In this document: piece after piece, positions 29,507 to 41,968 of the stretch
How the letters are laid out: each line of letters opens with the position of its first letter
How positions within the stretch are numbered: the stretch's first letter is position 1
NCBI GenBank assembly: GCA_021432635.1
Contig: MU270016.1
Span: forward strand, 1,321,905-1,385,904
DNA length: 64,000 nt
Direction: 5' to 3'
Source: Thozetella sp. PMI_491
Taxonomy: Eukaryota > Ascomycota > Sordariomycetes > Chaetosphaeriales > Chaetosphaeriaceae
Made by a program: the position numbers and the translations under genes
Notes under the pieces: model-generated
Seen by the model: only the letters and a program-made list of their open reading frames with translations
Told to the model about the DNA's origin: nothing
Databases searched by the model: none

Positions 29507-32149
29507 ATTGAAGAAGCGTCACGCCGTGCGGTATGAAAGCCACGAGGATTTCCAAGCTGGGTGGTAGGAGTGCCACTCGGTCTGGCCAGGAGCGGCGCCT
29601 CGGCCGTCTTTTCTATCCCCAGACACCCCGCCAAGATCCCCAGCTTTCGGCCGCCCTCTATCCCACGTGCCCAGCGGTCTCCAAATCCCTGGTTCTCGTC
29701 GGTTACCGGTTCCCGGGACCGGGTACTCAAGTTGTAAACAGTTGCCTCCCCCCAACCTCGATTTTGGTCAAGGCTCGCTTGTAAATCCCCCTCAAGCCAA
29801 TGGTCTTGCATTCCCAATAGCCGGAGACTTGTCCAAACGCTCGGAGATTAGTGACTCCATGAAGATTCCCCTCTTCCACCCCGGGGACACCCCATAAAAA
29901 CAATAGCTAGGGTGAACTGGCCCCGCGATTTAAAATTGGGCCCATGGGGTAACAAGGAGAGGCTCGGGCTTGTACCGCACTGCAAGATCCTCCTCCGCTA
30001 GGAGAGTAGGTCTTAGCACGAGAATCCCTATCCGATTTGCTTTTCAAAGTGTCTGCATAGCTACCCGTTGATGTCTACAATGACTTGAAGAATCGACCTC
30101 AAAGACATCATTGTAGAGGTAGGCCAGTTTCGCGGTTGCACAACGACCATCCCCAACTCTTGGGAGAGGGGAAAGGTGGAGGAGAGGCAGTTGGGTGGGC
30201 CTTCACCTCACCGCACAATTGTCATAGCACGGAAGCTCGTCGGACCACCATTCCGGCATTGGGTGACTACCGGGGGTTTAGTCGTCGCCCCGCATTCCCC
30301 TCCTATGTATGCGTCCGGCTACAGAGATCAAGACAATCCGGGGGAAATCCCGGAGACTATACGCAATTTGGTGTTCCTATCCATAGCCGCCCGGCCGCGC
30401 AATCGCTCTTGGAGACCCTATACGAGGATAGAGGTGGCCAGTGGATCCGCTGCCAATACCACCAAGGTGCCTCTAGACTATTGCTACGCACTTGTTACTT
30501 CGACCTTCCATTTTAGCGCTAAACCTCTGCTATTCTAGCTTGACCTTACCTGGGCCAGGGTACTCATGCTTTGCCAAGCGGCCTGGGAAAATGGCGTGCT
30601 ATCTTTTTCACAACGGCTTCGGCACTAGAGTAAATTAATTGCACGAGGAGCTAACTGCAGAAAGATTGGCGAGATTTACATATATTCTAAGCCTACCTAC
30701 AGGGGTTCTACCATGAACCAGCCGCATGCTAGGGGAAGAAGCTGCTGCTGCCTTCTCAAGCCACCGCTGCTAGCTAGCATCCCCTAGCTGAGGGAGGCTA
30801 GCGGCCCTAAAAGTGACGCCGTGGGGCTGGCCGATCAAGCCGGGAACAATCCGGTCTGTCTTTCGTAGTCACTCTATAGATATATGTAATAGTTATCAGT
30901 CATACATTCATTGTGTACTGCCTGGGGAGACTAGCGTAAGAGGACTGGTAGCCGTTGTAGCTAAATGTTCACTTTGGTTGCGAGCAACCCTGCCCATGCG
31001 TGCCTTGCTGTTCACTGCTGCGGCTCGCTCGACGGGCGGGAATCCAATTGCACGAGGGAGTAAAATACTGCGTGCAAGAAAGGGCAGGGCCTTTGGTCGG
31101 CCCCATGCAATCTGCATGGTCTATTGTAGCTCAACCTTTACGCGCTCCGCATCCTTCTCCGTCTCCCGGGCCGTCCATAGCCGAGCAAGGATCACACGGC
31201 AACCTCCGTTCCTATTGCATAAACTCGGATACTCGTTGTGAATTCGGCAACAAGTTTGTCATAGAACAATAAACCTTTGGTATGAGACATTAATAGGGTA
31301 TCAATGAAGAAGTGATGGTCTAGTACGCGTCCGACATCCTGAGAAATGCCAAGTCGTGGGGTGCCACTTTAATCAGAGTGCGTGTACATCTGTACAGCTT
31401 AGGACTTTTGCTAAGCTGGGGCTTCGAGATAGTAATTGAAGTTCCACTTTCTGTAAACTAAACCCAAATGCTGGCTGCCACGTATGGGCTGGCATCCTTT
31501 ATTAGCTTGGAAGTCGCAGGGGAATTGATTGCGATATACAATGATGATTCGGGTCGCATCTCCCGCCAGAAATGGCCACTACATCTTCGCAAAGCGAATC
31601 CTTTTCAGGACAGGATGCTGCAGATTTATCTCGATGCCCACCCTACAGCCCTTCTACTCCGGTGCCTTTGAACCTAAATTAAACTGGAAGCATGTCCCGC
31701 ACCTTCGCGTAATGATACCAGGCGCTAAAGGGAGACTCCCAGGCGTTTTGGCAGGGCACTTATCGTTTGGGAATAAGTAATGAAGTAGTACATCAAGCCG
31801 GGGAGTGCACAGCGACTTGCGGTTTGCGAGTACGTAGAGTTGGGATGCTAGTCGATCTGGTCGATGTGAATATGGAGGCGGGCTGGGCGAGATGTCCCCA
31901 AGTAAGCCGGATGCTGGTTCTGTGGCTAAGTCCTCGGCGGGATGTAGGTGAGAAGCATTGGAGGCATTAGAGGAGAGAAGACCATCCCTAAATACGGTAC
32001 CTGTGTAAGATCCCCTTTGCCTCGATCTAACTATTATTATCCGACGCCTACGATTCAAGTTGTAGCCAGAGTGTAGGACCTGTTCCCACGCGGCTCTAAC
32101 CCATGGTGAAAAATATATTTGCTTGTCTCTGTGTACCCTTTTCTCCTCT
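29507..32149. other. Gene-free stretch left of the retrotransposon
   Basis: 2.6 kb without a supported gene. Open frames of 120-180 codons (29278-29817 minus, 30085-30538 plus, 31654-32058 minus) have shadow-like composition and no domain. The minus strand just left of 32150 still carries the last codons of the DUF4246 gene tail, ending at a stop near 32101 (see the interrupted tail at 39418). Confidence 0.4.
32145..32149. repeat. Target site duplication, left copy (CCTCT)
   Basis: CCTCT directly precedes the left LTR and is repeated directly after the right LTR at 39418-39422, a 5-bp duplication as expected for LTR element integration. Confidence 0.85.
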
Positions 32150-32378
32150 TGTTGGAATAGCTGTTCGCAGCGCTGGCGAGCTGTGGAGGATCTGTAGTAT
32201 TAGGATCCCATTGATCACGTGGATTCTTCTTATGTGATTAATAGGAGTATATAAAAGTCGTTCCTGAGCTTATTGGCTCTTAGGAATGATATATATAAGA
32301 TAGATACTAATACATGATACGGATTTACATAGTTTATTTACTTTATTACTTTACAAGATCTCATACACTTACCAAACA
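32150..32378 (+). repeat. Left LTR
   Basis: 229 bp, starting TGTTGGAATAG and ending TACCAAACA. It contains GTATATAAAAG (TATA box) and aligns to the right LTR without gaps. Its outer (5') part keeps G and C; its inner (3') part carries about ten C-to-T or G-to-A changes compared with the right copy. Confidence 0.93.
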
Positions 32379-35300
32379 CTGATCAGTATTACTTTTAAAG
32401 CGACACAAAACAGCTAAGAGAAGCTTATAAACACTCTTCTAGAGATCGCCGCCCCAAAACCTAGAATTAGGGATCTCTGAGAGTAAGTGATTAAGATAAA
32501 GGGCTGCTCCTGAATAAGGAATCAGGACTTTGCCTTAATCATGAAAACAATTATTTTATATGTATATAAGTATTATAGCTAGTATATAAAAGATAGCTTC
32601 TTACTAGGTTAAACTCACCTAAGAGGAGCGTGATAAAGCAGAGGTTATTAGTATCCTAGAAAAGCTATAGCTTATAATCTAGAATTAGATGATTATTGAC
32701 TAAGAGGTAGTTTTACAACTATTATAATCTATTGACCTAGAAATAGCTTTAAAAGAGTAAAGAAATATATAAGTAGTATTTTATTTACTTAAGTATATAA
32801 ATAATTATATAAAGCCCTATAGCTTTAAGCTCTTAAGCTACTATTAAAAAGACTTTAAAGGATAATAAACTAAGTATTTTAAAGAGTTAAACAACTAGAT
32901 TAAATAATCTCTAGTAAGCTTTTTAAAAGATTAAAAGCTTTTAGTATAATAATTTAAAATAAGATTAATTATAAAGATCTTATAAGAGTATATAATCTAA
33001 GATTTTAATAAAGGAGTAACTATTAAAGCTTATTAAGAGATTAAAATAGAGATTATAAGTATAATAAATATAATCTAGACTAGGGATAAGTAAAGACTTT
33101 AAAGAATAAAAGCTTAAGAATCTCTAATATAAATCTTATTATAAAGACAGGGCTAGAATTAATAAACTAGCTATATAAGTTAATAATCTAAACTAGACTA
33201 ATTATAGCTTATAAATCTATTAGAATAGTTTAATATAGGTTTATTTAGGGCTATTAAAAGCTAATTAAAGACTTTAAATACCTAGTATAAACCCTATATA
33301 GCTTATCCCTTAAATAAAGGATTTTTATAGTATTATTTTATATAACCCTAACCCTAGGGATATACCTAGTAGTAAAAAAGAGATACTAAGACCTTATAAA
33401 TAGCTATAAGCTAAAATATAGTAAGAAATAATTAATAAAAAGACCTATAAGGGATTAATCTATACTAAAAGAAATAAGACTAGTAATCCTTATCTCTACT
33501 AGTATCTTTAATAAAAGAGATTAATATAAGTATATTATAGTTATTCTCTAAGATTTAAAAGGAAAAGAATATATAGACTAGAGCTTAATATAATATATTA
33601 GATTTAAAGGTAAAGTAATTCTTATTATACTTAAGAAAGCTTAAGATCTACCTTTTCTAGCTTTATATAGTATTTAATTAGATATTAAAAGGGAAAGCCC
33701 TATAGTATTTCCTTAACTATATAAATCTAAAGTAGTTATTTATTATACTATATATAGAGATTAAATAATATTATAATATAGAGATAAATAAAGTATTATA
33801 TTATAATAATTAGAGCTTATTAATACTTAATATCTTAAAAGAAAAGCTAGAGATAGCTAGAAAGAGTAATTAAGAGATACTCTAAGTATTATTTAATAAG
33901 TTATAGTTATACTAATAAGCTTTTAATAAGGAATATTAAATAAAATAATAGCTTATAAATATAATATTAAGAGTTATTTCTAATATATAAGAGCTATTAA
34001 TTACTCTTTTTAAGCTAAAGAAAAGTTTTAAAGTACTTTATTCCTTACTTTATAATATATTTTAAACAGTAAAAAACACTAATTTATCTATTATAAAAAG
34101 CTTTTTTATTAACTAAAGGTTTTAATATATTATAAAATACTTAAATAGTTCTTTCTTAAGCTTAAGACTATTTTAAACTAATAAGTTAAGCTTAAATAAA
34201 AGAAAATAAACTAATAAATATTAATATTATAAGAAAATTAGTTACTATTCTAAAAACTATATAAAAGTTAAATAAGTAAAGGTAAAAAAAGAATAAAAGC
34301 TTTAATAATCTTTTAAAAATAAGCCTAAGTAAGACTATAAAATATACCTTATAATATATAAAAAACTATCTTTATATAAGATATTTTTAAAGGAATAATA
34401 TTTAAATAATTTAGATAATCTCTTAAGTAAAGAAGAGAGTAAAGGGAAAAGTAGTTAATAATAAGAGATAATAACTTAACTTATAGACTTAATATTTTAA
34501 TATATTTTATAAGTAAAAATAAAGAATATACTATTAAAATATTATTAATTTAATTAAGAGAAATATATTAATAAGGTATTTATATTTAATAAGTACTTTA
34601 AAGCTATATTTTAAGATATTATACCTAATATTAATATTATAGAGAAATTAATTACTAGTATAAAATAGTTCTAAGCCCTTTAATAATAACTTCTTATAAT
34701 CTCTTTAAATAAAGATAAAGCTAGTAAAATATATATCTATTTTAAAAGTAAAGATCTTTTAAAATCTATAAGAACTATAATTATTAATACTTTAATTAGC
34801 TAGATTATATTTTATATAGTAGAAATACCTATACTATTCTTATTATATTTAAAAGATATAGATAATTTCTCTATAGAGTTATATAATATAAGAAATAAAC
34901 TAATAAGAGCTAATAAAATATATATTTTAATATATTATAAATAAAAATATATATAGTTCTACCTAAATAAAATAAGAATAAGTATAAATAGTATTAATAA
35001 GCTTATAAGAGTAGTATTTTTAATTAAGATAGAGTTTAGGTATATATATAAATACTTTAGTTACTCTTTTATAGGTAAAATATATAAGTTTTTTATAAGA
35101 GTAAACTATAAGGTTAAGATAAATATATTTAAGCTTATAAACTACTTTTACTATTTTTACTAACAGTATAAAAACACTTTTAAATACTTTAAGTTTACTC
35201 TTTATAAGGAAGTTAACTTTAATTATAAGATTTTAGTTAATATAATATACTTTAATAGTAAACTAATACTTTATATAATCTATATAAGTATAAGATTTTA

Positions 35301-38300
35301 AGCTAGTAGCTTTTTAAAGGATATAACTATTAAAATAATATAAAATACCTTAAAAAAATATTAGATAGATATATATTTAAATCTACTAGATATTCTTATT
35401 ATAGATTTAAGCACTAACTTTATCTTTAATTACTTTAAGGTAAAAGTAAAGCTTATAGAGATTATTTATTAGTAGGTCCTAATTAAGGTATATTATAGTA
35501 TTAAAAAGATTAAATAAATATATAAAAGTCTAAGGAAAGCTTATAATATTATACTTAAAAAAAGTAGAAAGAGTATTAAAAAAACACTTTAAATAGCTTT
35601 AAATATTATTAATATAATAATTAAATTAAATAGTTTAGTATTAATATTATTAGTATTTAATACCTATCTATAAATTTCTATAGATTTACTATCTTTAGCT
35701 AGCTAATTATAATATAAAAGAGCTTATAAAAAGGCGTTAATAAAGCTATAAAAAACCTTAACTAAAAAATATATTAGAGAAGCTATTAATATATATAATA
35801 GACTAAATATAAATAAAATCCTCTTATAAATATTTATACTAGGGAGCTTAGTACTAGTATAGTAAGAGAGTCTATATTAATAGTAAGGCTTGTTTAAAAT
35901 ACTTTAAGTATTAAAAAAAGATATTATTATAAATATTATTAATAGTCTAATTATATTTAAAACTATAATAATTTAGCTATATAATATACTAGGAGAATAA
36001 TAAACTACCTTTAAAGAGATTAGAATAAGTATATTATTTAAATATTTTAAACCTTTACTATAATAGAAATAAGATAGACTATTAACTAAGGTAAAATATA
36101 TAAAGTAAAGTTATCTAAATATAATTATAAAGTATATAATATATAATAATATACTTATAAGAATAGTTATATTTATAATAGAAAAGGAATATAAGTTATA
36201 TAAATAAGCTTTTAAGCTTAGAGCTAAGAGAGTTATTAAAATTATTAGAGTATTATTTAAACTCTTAAATTAAGTTAAAATCTAGTCCTTAATAATAGCT
36301 AGAGTACTTAAGGTAATCCCTTTAATAAAGGATTTAAAAGGTATTAAGATCTTTAGTTATAAGCTTATTTATAAAGTAAAAGGGTAAAAGACTATAAAAC
36401 TATATAAGAAATTATACCTTATAGCTTAAGGCTATAATAATAATAAAAAGTAAATACTTTTTATATAAATACTTATAATCTTATATTATAACTAGAGATT
36501 AATTCTTATACTTATATTAACTATAATATTAAAGAGATTTAAAGTTATATTATAAGATATTATACAAGCTTATACCTAGTTAAAATTAGATCTTTAATAT
36601 ATAGTTTTACTATGTCTATTATATAAGTTATATAGCTAATACTTAGAAAATATAATTCTTAAGATTATAAAATTATTTTATAAACTTATTAAAATAAGTC
36701 TATATTAGTTTATAATATATAATAAATACTATAAGTAATAGTTAGATATAAAGATCTTTAAATATAACCTATACCTACTTATTATAAAGCTAGGAAAGCT
36801 ATTTAACCTAATTAACTTATAAACTAATAATATATTTAATATTAATAGCTTAGACTTCTTATAAAAAGAGGAAATAAAACTTGTTAAAACAGGCTTTAAA
36901 GTAAAACTAAGATTATTATTAATACTTAGTATAAAGGGGGACTTTAATAATTACTATATAAGCTTAAGTAAAGACTTTATTATAATTAGGTAAAAAGACT
37001 AGGTAAAAAGACTAGAGCTTATAAATTATAATTTAAAGAATATAATAAAGTAGTTTATTAAGTAAAAAGCTTAAAAAGCCTATATTATATCTATTTACTA
37101 GCTAGAAGTAGTATTTAACTTTATAGTAGTAGTATAAGAGCTTTAACCTATTAAAATAAAGATTAATATAATTAATAAATATATTTAATAATAGATTAAT
37201 AATAACACTAAAAGACTTAAATATATATATATCAAGCTAAAAAAAGCTAGATTATATATATTTATAAATAGTTTTTTTACTAATAATAAAGACTTTAGTT
37301 TATAGATTAAATATATAATTATTCTTAATAATAAAAATATATAAAAGTAATTAAATAACTTTAAGGTGATTAGAAATATTATCTACTAGTCTTTTATAAA
37401 GTATAAAAGGATTATAAAAAGTGTTTTAACAAGTAAAATCTATAGTATAATAACTAGTTTTAATATTAGTTATATATTAAACTATATACTTAATATAATT
37501 ATATAATAGCTTAGTTTAAAAATACTAGAGCTAGTTATCTATATAGATTTAAGATTATTATACTAGTATTTAATCTAATTAAGGAGTATTATAAAAAAGT
37601 GTTTAATAATTAATTTAATAGTAATATACTAGTCTTATAAGGCTTATAAGATTATTAAGATCAGATAGATTAATAGAAGAGATAATCCTATAGATATTAT
37701 AATAAAAGCACTTCTAAATAAGGCATTAAAAACACTAATATTAATAAATAAAGCTATTTTCTATGTTAAAGGATAAGTTTAATATAAAAAGAAGTATATA
37801 AATATAGTTCCTAGAGTATAGTTTGCTTTATAATCTTACTAGCTTATTTCCTAAGATATTTATTACTTTAATTATTATATTATTTATTATTTTAAAGTTA
37901 ATACTTTAAATAATAATTACACTATAAAAAGAAGTATATAATAAGAGGAGGGAAAATATATACTAATATAAAAGATTAATTTAAGGAGATATATCCCCTA
38001 GTAATTAGGAAATATAAAAAACACTAGAGCTAGACTATTAAAATAAAAAGCAAGTTAAGCTTTTACTTAAGGGAAAAGTAGTATACTAAGCTAAGTAAAA
38101 GCCTTTTAACCAGCCTTTTTCTTCTTATTCACTATTATATTAATAATATTATTGTTATTATTATTAATATCTAGCTTTACTATAAGACAGAGTATCCTAT
38201 ATATTATAAAGCGTTAAAACTAGATCTCTTAAACTTATATTAACAGCTTTTAAAAGTAGTAAAACAAGGAAACTAATCTTAGTATTATTAGCCTCCTTTA

Positions 38301-39169
38301 TAGCTAAAAACTTAACAGTAAGAGCTATAGTTATCTTTAGGCTATAATTATAGTTAGAGCTATTAAAATATAATTAAGAGATTAAGAGAGTAATACTTAT
38401 ATAATAGTATAACTATAACTAAAGTTATAACACTAGTAATAGTTCCTAGCTAGCTAGATATTATAATAAGGATTACCCTTGTCTTTACTAGATATAGCTG
38501 ATTTTAAATATAAGAGATAAAAGCTCCTATATATAGCTCCCTTAGGCAGGTATACCTAGTAAACACCTTTTACTATAGCGCTACACGCTACCACCTTACC
38601 CTTACCCTTAGCCTTAGCCTTAACAGCTAACTTATACTATAAAGATCCTATATAAAAGCTTATTAACACATATAAAACACTAATAAAAAGAGTAAATAAT
38701 AAAACAACTTACTCTTAAAAGGTATAATAAATATTTAGTTATAACTATTAAAAAGATATATTTAAGTCAGTTAAAAGCTCTTAAATAATATTAGGAAAGA
38801 ATAGTTTAATCTTATAAATTACTGTTATTATTACTACTATTAAAAGGGGGGGAAGACTTAATATTAACTTATCTAGCTAAAAAGAGAAAGAGCAAGGGAG
38901 CTTAAGCAGATAAAGCTAGCTTTATATATATAAGGGAGCTTTTAGATTAAGGCTTTATAAGTATATTATTATTCCTTATTTTTACTCCTATTATTCTCTT
39001 TTATCTATTATTTTTATTTATAAAGCTATGTTAAACCTTATTTAACTGTTAAAAGGAGTAGATAATAGTAATAACAAAGCTATATAGATCTAATCTTTAT
39101 TCTTTTTAATAAAGAGATTTAGCTATTATATTTAAAAACTAGAAAATAAAGCTTATAAGTACTAGTTGC

Positions 39170-39184
39170 AAAAGAAAAGAAAAG
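39170..39184 (+). other. Polypurine tract
   Basis: A 15-base purine run (A-rich, AAAAGAAAAGAAAAG) ends four bases before the right LTR, where plus-strand priming takes place in LTR elements. Confidence 0.7.
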
Positions 39185-39188
39185 CTAG

Positions 39189-39417
39189 TGTTAGAATAGC
39201 TGTTTACAGCGCTGGCGAGCTGTAGAGGATCTATAGTATTAAGATCCTATTAATCACGTGGATTCTTCTTATGTGATTAATAGGAGTATATAAAAGTCGT
39301 TCCTGAGCTTATTGGCTCTTAGGAATGATATACACAAGATAGATACTAATACACGATATGGATTTACACAGTTTGTTTGCTTTATTGCTTTACGAGATCT
39401 CGTACGCTTACCAAACA
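39189..39417 (+). repeat. Right LTR
   Basis: 229 bp, starting TGTTAGAATAG and ending TACCAAACA. Here the inner (5') part shows about eight G-to-A or C-to-T changes compared with the left copy, and the outer (3') part is nearly unmutated. Confidence 0.93.
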
Positions 39418-39422
39418 CCTCT
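39418..39422. repeat. Target site duplication, right copy (CCTCT)
   Basis: Matches the CCTCT at 32145-32149 exactly. Confidence 0.85.
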
Positions 39423-39682
39423 CCTATTTTCCATCTTGCATTCTTGCTTGAAGGCATTCTGGAACTCATCATTATCCTTCTTAAAAACGAGCCAATCTTG
39501 CCAGTACCTATCGGCGTCCTTCAACGCCTTTCTCTTGGCCGCAATCTCTGCAACTTCATCTCGATTTCTGCTTGCGCCGCCAATGGGCATACCCAAGATA
39601 TGCATGGGTGCAGCCTTCGGGTCTGCGACAATCGACTGGATTGCCGGAACAACGTTGCCGCCGTCAGCCACTACGGTAAGGC
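39418..39682 (-). pseudogene. 3' coding tail interrupted by the retrotransposon
   Basis: A minus-strand frame starting after a possible acceptor (CATAGCAG, ending 39683) encodes a charged, coding-like tail containing ASRNRDEVAEIAAKRKAL and RYWQDWLVF. It reads up to the right target duplication and, as the sequence stands, runs a few codons into the LTR before a stop. Across the element, the sequence left of 32150 continues the same frame for about fifteen codons to a TAG, so insertion cut a coding exon. Linking this tail to the DUF4246 frame needs a 41-nt intron with a GTTAGC donor (39723-39683), which is short; it could instead belong to a separate gene. Confidence 0.45.
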
Positions 39683-39718
39683 CTGCTATGATTCCATGTA
39701 AGAAAAGCAAGTCGCTCG

Positions 39719-41968
39719 CTAACAAAGGAAAAACCTCTTCATCATGTGGTATCTTGCATACTGCATCCAGGCATGCTCTGTCTCCATCTGCTTCTTGTAT
39801 GCCTCTGCCTCTTCCTTGCTGAAGCATCCCTCATTCTGCCTTTCCTCGTCGTGTTTCCTCTCCCACTGCGGTGGTACACTCCTTGTAGAACAGACTCGGT
39901 AATTCGGATCCACCAGCATGAGCGTTACCGACCGATGATGCCCTAGCTTTGTTGTATCTTTCAACCGAAATGGCTCTCGTCGATACTCCATGGTGTTTGG
40001 GAACGTAATCAGTCGCCCTTGTGAGAGAGCAACTCGCCCGATTTCTTGTATGGGCAACGCAAAGTTGTGGAAATCTCTGCACATTTGCAACGGATTGAAG
40101 CCAAACACTTCGCATATGCCTTCAAACTCGCCCCTCTTGTACCTCCGATGGGCTGGTTCTTGGTACGCACTGGTAAATTTCCTATTCGAATAGAGAGCAG
40201 GTCCCCAATAGAAGAGACCTTCACCAACATTAGTCTCCTGTCGAAAGGAGATATGGCTTTGGGTAACGTTCTGGACGTCGTAAGCAAACATGGCAGTGGC
40301 AACAATATGCTCGTTCTTCTGCCCGCATAGGTCCCACGCGCTTCCCACGTACTCTGGTTTCTCAGGGCTTAGTGAAATGCCTTCAATACGTATGATCACT
40401 TGAAGCCCTTGGCTTCGGAATCGATCCTGCAGGCAAACAATGTAGGGCTCGTGGGGTGTCTTGGGAGGTGTGGCGTTTGGCTTTATCGGCCTATCGGTGA
40501 CCATGTCGACGATAGCTCTCCCCCCGTGCGCCCCAGATTTCCACTCGTCGTACGAAAAAGCGGAGCCTGGTTCCGGATGTCTGTAGTGGACTAGGCGTTG
40601 GATCTTTTGATTGAGTAGCCGGCCCACATCTTGCTCCCATTCCTCTGGCAGTGCTGTAGTCACATCCGAGCCGGGCTCTGGGCGTTCAAGATATTCTTTT
40701 GCCTGGATCCACTGCTCGGGAGTTGGCTCAGGCAACGGCTCAACATCCTCCATATCGTCATATCCGCGGGCATTCCACTGAGCCTCTTTGAGACGCAATT
40801 TGTACTTGATCTTGGTTCTTCGGTCCGCATCCTTTGGGGGCTTCCCTTGCTTGATGGCCTCGATGCTAGCTTGTTTACCCAAGTATATCCCAAGCCTTGA
40901 TCGACGAACAGCATCGAACAATGGAGCCCATTCAGGAGCTTCGTTCTCCCAATCAAGGCCATACGTGATAATCCTGCAAGGCACTCGCCCGCGTTGCTCC
41001 CTGACGTTACCAGGCGGCGCCCAGCCCTTGGGAAGCTTTACCCAAGAATCATCCCACCTTGTCTGTCCCCTGATCAGGCAATCGTTCCACAGCTCAACGG
41101 ACAGCGATATAAGCTTTCCAAGGCTTTCGTAGAGAGATGCATGGGCAGGGCTGAGGTCGTTGACATACGAGGTTAGTCGCATGTCGGTACCTGACGGTTT
41201 CGTAAACTGGACGTCGCTCGGAAGCCACTGATATTTGTATGACCAGAGGTATGCCCCTAGGTTCCCAAAATCCTCCTCTTCAAAAACATGTTCCCAAGGC
41301 CTCGGTCTCGTAGTACCCATTCGCTTTTGCACTTCATCTGAGTGGGTTCTTTTGTCGATATGTTCTGGTGCTCTCTCTGTTGTAAAATTCGGACTGCTCG
41401 CAATATCGCCTTGGAGCGTGACTTGGCCGTCGTGAGCCAGGACCCGACTCTTCCCCCAAACCAACGGATACAATGCTGGGTCGACATATGTGGAGACGCC
41501 GTCGCTTCCGGTTCCTTCACGCTTCACAAGTATAGGCTGCAGCCCAGACTGAAAATCGGCGCAAAGTTCTTGGCCATCCAATACATCTGACTTGCAAACG
41601 CACGAGCCTGTGTCGAGTACGCGCAAGTGGCCCTTTTCTTTCAAGTAAGCTGCTTTGTCTCGAAGCTCGGCCACGCACCATTCCCATGCCTTTTCGCTCA
41701 TAAGGGGCCGCGAGGCGAAAATTTCGTCCCGCCAGCGCTGCACCACATCTTGGCTAAAAATGGCAATATGCCACCTCGCGTTGTCGGTCAGCTCGTTCAT
41801 CACTGCCACCATCACGAGCTCGCGCTGGGTGATTGCGGGCACTTGCTTCCACTCCCTGAAGCCGTGCGCAAAGCGATCCGAGATAGAGAGCTCCTCGTCT
41901 AGAGGAATGCCCCCAAAGCCAGGCACATGAGGTGGGCTGACGCTTTTGTCCATACGCGGTACCGACAT
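39719..41968 (-). CDS. DUF4246 family protein
   Basis: One long frame of 749 residues from MSVPRMDKSVSPPHVPGFGG to a TAG at 39719. The family pattern is clear: an N-terminal PGFGGIPLDEELS segment, the AVMNELTD...W block, LWSYKYQWLPSDV, then SYVNDLSPAHASLYESLGKL, and a C-terminal GRLITFPNTMEYRREPFRLKD followed by KLGHHRSVTLMLVDPNYRV and SVPPQW. The C-terminal histidine/arginine pattern recalls 2-oxoglutarate oxygenase-like folds, but no activity is known to me, so the function stays open. The stop may lie within a short intron (donor GTTAGC at 39723) that joins a tail at 39682-39418, where the retrotransposon is inserted. The main domain is intact, so the protein may still be made. Confidence 0.85.
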   Translation of the reverse strand: MSVPRMDKSVSPPHVPGFGGIPLDEELSISDRFAHGFREWKQVPAITQRELVMVAVMNELTDNARWHIAIFSQDVVQRWRDEIFASRPLMSEKAWEWCVAELRDKAAYLKEKGHLRVLDTGSCVCKSDVLDGQELCADFQSGLQPILVKREGTGSDGVSTYVDPALYPLVWGKSRVLAHDGQVTLQGDIASSPNFTTERAPEHIDKRTHSDEVQKRMGTTRPRPWEHVFEEEDFGNLGAYLWSYKYQWLPSDVQFTKPSGTDMRLTSYVNDLSPAHASLYESLGKLISLSVELWNDCLIRGQTRWDDSWVKLPKGWAPPGNVREQRGRVPCRIITYGLDWENEAPEWAPLFDAVRRSRLGIYLGKQASIEAIKQGKPPKDADRRTKIKYKLRLKEAQWNARGYDDMEDVEPLPEPTPEQWIQAKEYLERPEPGSDVTTALPEEWEQDVGRLLNQKIQRLVHYRHPEPGSAFSYDEWKSGAHGGRAIVDMVTDRPIKPNATPPKTPHEPYIVCLQDRFRSQGLQVIIRIEGISLSPEKPEYVGSAWDLCGQKNEHIVATAMFAYDVQNVTQSHISFRQETNVGEGLFYWGPALYSNRKFTSAYQEPAHRRYKRGEFEGICEVFGFNPLQMCRDFHNFALPIQEIGRVALSQGRLITFPNTMEYRREPFRLKDTTKLGHHRSVTLMLVDPNYRVCSTRSVPPQWERKHDEERQNEGCFSKEEAEAYKKQMETEHAWMQYARYHMMKRFFLC

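Larger units (their letters stand above)
32150..39417 (+). mobile_element. Ty1/Copia-type LTR retrotransposon, RIP-mutated
   Basis: The element is complete in outline: identical-length 229-bp LTRs, TG...CA ends, a CCTCT duplication on both sides and a purine tract before the right LTR. The interior (about 6.8 kb) is extremely AT-rich and filled with stops; G and C are nearly confined to AGCT/TAAG-like contexts, as expected from repeat-induced point mutation. No open frame survives. Weak relics of a Copia reverse transcriptase (a degraded KARLVAQGY-type block near 36390-36430) place the reverse transcriptase in the 3' half, the Copia gene order. The strand is given by the purine tract and by the TATA box in the LTR. 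The element is dead in itself. It breaks the 3' end of a DUF4246 gene. Confidence 0.88.

Noticed and set aside
29278-29817. 179-codon minus-strand frame over the esterase start
   Set aside because: It is the shifted frame of esterase exon 1 and its promoter; the arginine- and proline-rich composition is typical of a shadow.
31654-32058. 134-codon minus-strand frame left of the retrotransposon
   Set aside because: No domain, starts in low-quality context, and ends with no relation to a promoter.
33345-33356. Telomere-like CCCTAA pair inside the RIP-mutated element
   Set aside because: Two units in very AT-rich mutated DNA can arise by chance; no array and no chromosome end.
32379-39188. AT-rich interior as centromere or as a gene-bearing region
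   Set aside because: It is bounded exactly by LTRs and a target duplication and has RIP-type base changes, so a mutated retrotransposon explains it fully.
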